Positions 5,505 to 6,950 of a stretch of DNA of 6,950 nucleotides are shown here, in pieces (the stretch's first letter is position 1; each line of letters opens with the position of its first letter). The stretch lies in assembly GCA_044371755.1 (NCBI GenBank), contig JBILSZ010000123.1, positions 1 to 6,950 of the forward strand. Reading direction: 5' to 3'. The notes beneath the pieces were generated by a model. That model was given only the letters and a program-made list of their open reading frames with translations, did not search any database and was not told the DNA's origin. The position numbers and the translations under genes are program-made. The stretch comes from JAIXWP01 sp044371755. GTDB taxonomy: Bacteria > Bacteroidota > Bacteroidia > Flavobacteriales_D > Sanyastnellaceae.

Positions 5505-6950
5505 ATGCAAGAGACTGAATTCATTGCGCAAAATAAGGAAAAATGGAACGAGTTTGAAGAGGTTCTTAAATCTAAAGACAAAGATCCAGACAGACTAACC
5601 TCATTATTTGTCGAGATGACAGATGATTTGAGTTATGCTCAAACGAATTATCCAAACCGCAGTGTAAAGGTTTATCTGAATGGAGTCTCTCAGAAAATTC
5701 ACACCGCTATTTACAAGAACAAGCGCGACCGCAAAAGCAATCGCAAAGGTTTTTGGTCGGTAGAATTACCAGCCGCGCTGTGGGCCGCTCGAAAACCGTT
5801 GCTCTATACCTTTGTTCTTTTCACCTTGGGGATTTCCATAGGAGTGTTTTCAGATATGTATTATCCCGAATTCGCTCGCATCGTTTTATCAGATGGCTAT
5901 GTGGAGATGACAGAGCAATTTATTAAAGATGGCGATCCGATGCAGGTATATAAGGATCGGGATCAATTAGAAATGTTTTTTATGATTGCCATTAACAACA
6001 TTCAAATTAGTCTCGCTGCTTTTGTATTGGGAATTCTTTGGGGCGTCGGCACAGCGTATGTTCTCCTTTCTAACGGCATCATGTTCGGAGCCTTTATGCA
6101 CTTTTTCTTTAAGCGAGATTTAGGTACCGAAAGTGTGCTCACAGTAATGCAACATGGCACGCTCGAATTGAGCATGATTGTCATCTCCGGAGCGGCAGGA
6201 TTCATGATTGCCAAAGGAATTCTATTTCCCGGCACCTACACTAGGCTAGAATCTATGGTGATGCAAGCAAGACACGCTATAAAAGTAATGATCCCCGTTT
6301 TCATACTTCTTTTATATGCTGCCTTTATCGAATCATTTTTGACACGTTATACCGAATTACCCAACGCTCTCCGGGCATTCTCGATCTTTCTCTCTGCAGC
6401 AATCGTCCTAGGGTATTTCGTGTGGTATCCTTACCATCAAAATAAAAAAGGAGTTTTTAATAAAATAAAAGAAGAAGAAATTCCCATTGGAAATAAGAGC
6501 CTACCGAAACTGGATAAAATCAAACCCACCAGCGTTATATTCAACGAAACATTCTCTGTTTTTTATACAGTTTCTAAGCCCATAGCCTCCATTGCTCTTG
6601 TCATCGGCATATTGATAACTTTTGCCTTAGGACTAAACGCTGATTGGACATACAGCAATTATTTTAATTATAATAATATTTCAGACTTTAATGTACTCTA
6701 TTTTCTTTGGTATTGGACGCCTTATATCGCCCTCACGTCAGAAAATTCCGCACTACTATTCTATGGTCTTTATGGTCCTGCCATAGCCACTTCTATTGTC
6801 TCATATTTCATCATAGTTTCTAAAGCTTTTGGTCATGCCATTCCAAAAAATATCATCTTACAATTTTTCAATGCACTATTGATTTCACTAGTAGTACTTC
6901 TATCGCTTGAATTACCTGATGTCATATCCTTTCTGATATTGATTTTTCTT
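5505..6950 (+). CDS. SpoIIM/DUF95-family membrane protein with C-terminal extension, 3' end outside window (partial)
   Basis: The frame is open for 482 codons to the right edge. The N-terminal part (1-90) is soluble and charged. A first membrane helix lies at about 97-117, an extracytoplasmic-looking segment at 118-157, then helices at about 160-185, 187-203, 217-240, 260-278 and 290-308. The core motifs MFFMIAINNIQISLAAF (157-173), SNGIMFGAF (189-197), HGTLELSMIVISGAAG (217-232) and ILFPGTY (239-245) fit the SpoIIM-like family, named after a Bacillus sporulation protein but widespread in non-sporulating bacteria with unknown function. Bacteroidota members usually end near residue 320-330. 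Here a charged linker (311-345) leads to at least four more hydrophobic segments (about 356-376, 396-437, 450-469, 470 onward). An in-frame TGA at 5469 and AGG five bases before the ATG support this start. Confidence 0.88.
   Translation, partial: MQETEFIAQNKEKWNEFEEVLKSKDKDPDRLTSLFVEMTDDLSYAQTNYPNRSVKVYLNGVSQKIHTAIYKNKRDRKSNRKGFWSVELPAALWAARKPLLYTFVLFTLGISIGVFSDMYYPEFARIVLSDGYVEMTEQFIKDGDPMQVYKDRDQLEMFFMIAINNIQISLAAFVLGILWGVGTAYVLLSNGIMFGAFMHFFFKRDLGTESVLTVMQHGTLELSMIVISGAAGFMIAKGILFPGTYTRLESMVMQARHAIKVMIPVFILLLYAAFIESFLTRYTELPNALRAFSIFLSAAIVLGYFVWYPYHQNKKGVFNKIKEEEIPIGNKSLPKLDKIKPTSVIFNETFSVFYTVSKPIASIALVIGILITFALGLNADWTYSNYFNYNNISDFNVLYFLWYWTPYIALTSENSALLFYGLYGPAIATSIVSYFIIVSKAFGHAIPKNIILQFFNALLISLVVLLSLELPDVISFLILIFL

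Overview
The window looks like chromosomal DNA of a Bacteroidota bacterium, most probably of the Flavobacteriia. Three things point there: promoter elements of the TAnnTTTG type, a secreted protein built from four-cysteine HYR-like repeats with 'DTTAP' linkers, and RDD and SpoIIM-like proteins that read like Bacteroidota versions. No mobile element, CRISPR array or phage gene is visible. The assignment is by recognition only, without database comparison.

Layout. Bases 1-3217 (minus strand) hold the first 1072 residues of a very large secreted protein that runs off the left edge. It has an unusually long signal peptide, two diverged repeats, a tryptophan-rich domain of about 180 residues inserted into the second repeat, and then eight complete repeats of 75-80 residues plus part of a ninth. 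Bases 3218-3553 are non-coding and carry a good Bacteroidota promoter for this gene, then a -7 element for the next one. Bases 3554-3626 (plus) are tRNA-Phe(GAA), followed at once by an intrinsic terminator. Bases 3692-4732 (plus) are a complete 3-dehydroquinate synthase gene (aroB). It overlaps tail-to-tail by 11 bp with a minus-strand RDD-family membrane protein gene (4722-5456). Divergent from that, 48 bp away, a plus-strand SpoIIM/DUF95-family membrane protein starts at 5505 and is still open at 6950.

Functional reading. The window joins three unrelated units: a cell-surface protein, a housekeeping tRNA and shikimate-pathway block, and the edge of an RDD/SpoIIM membrane locus. In many bacteria the last is linked to MoxR ATPase and DUF58 genes, which would lie to the right if the linkage holds here. 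The most notable points are the Trp-rich domain inside the HYR-like array and the SpoIIM-like protein's extra C-terminal membrane region, which looks like a fusion. I see no clear evidence of a wholly new system.
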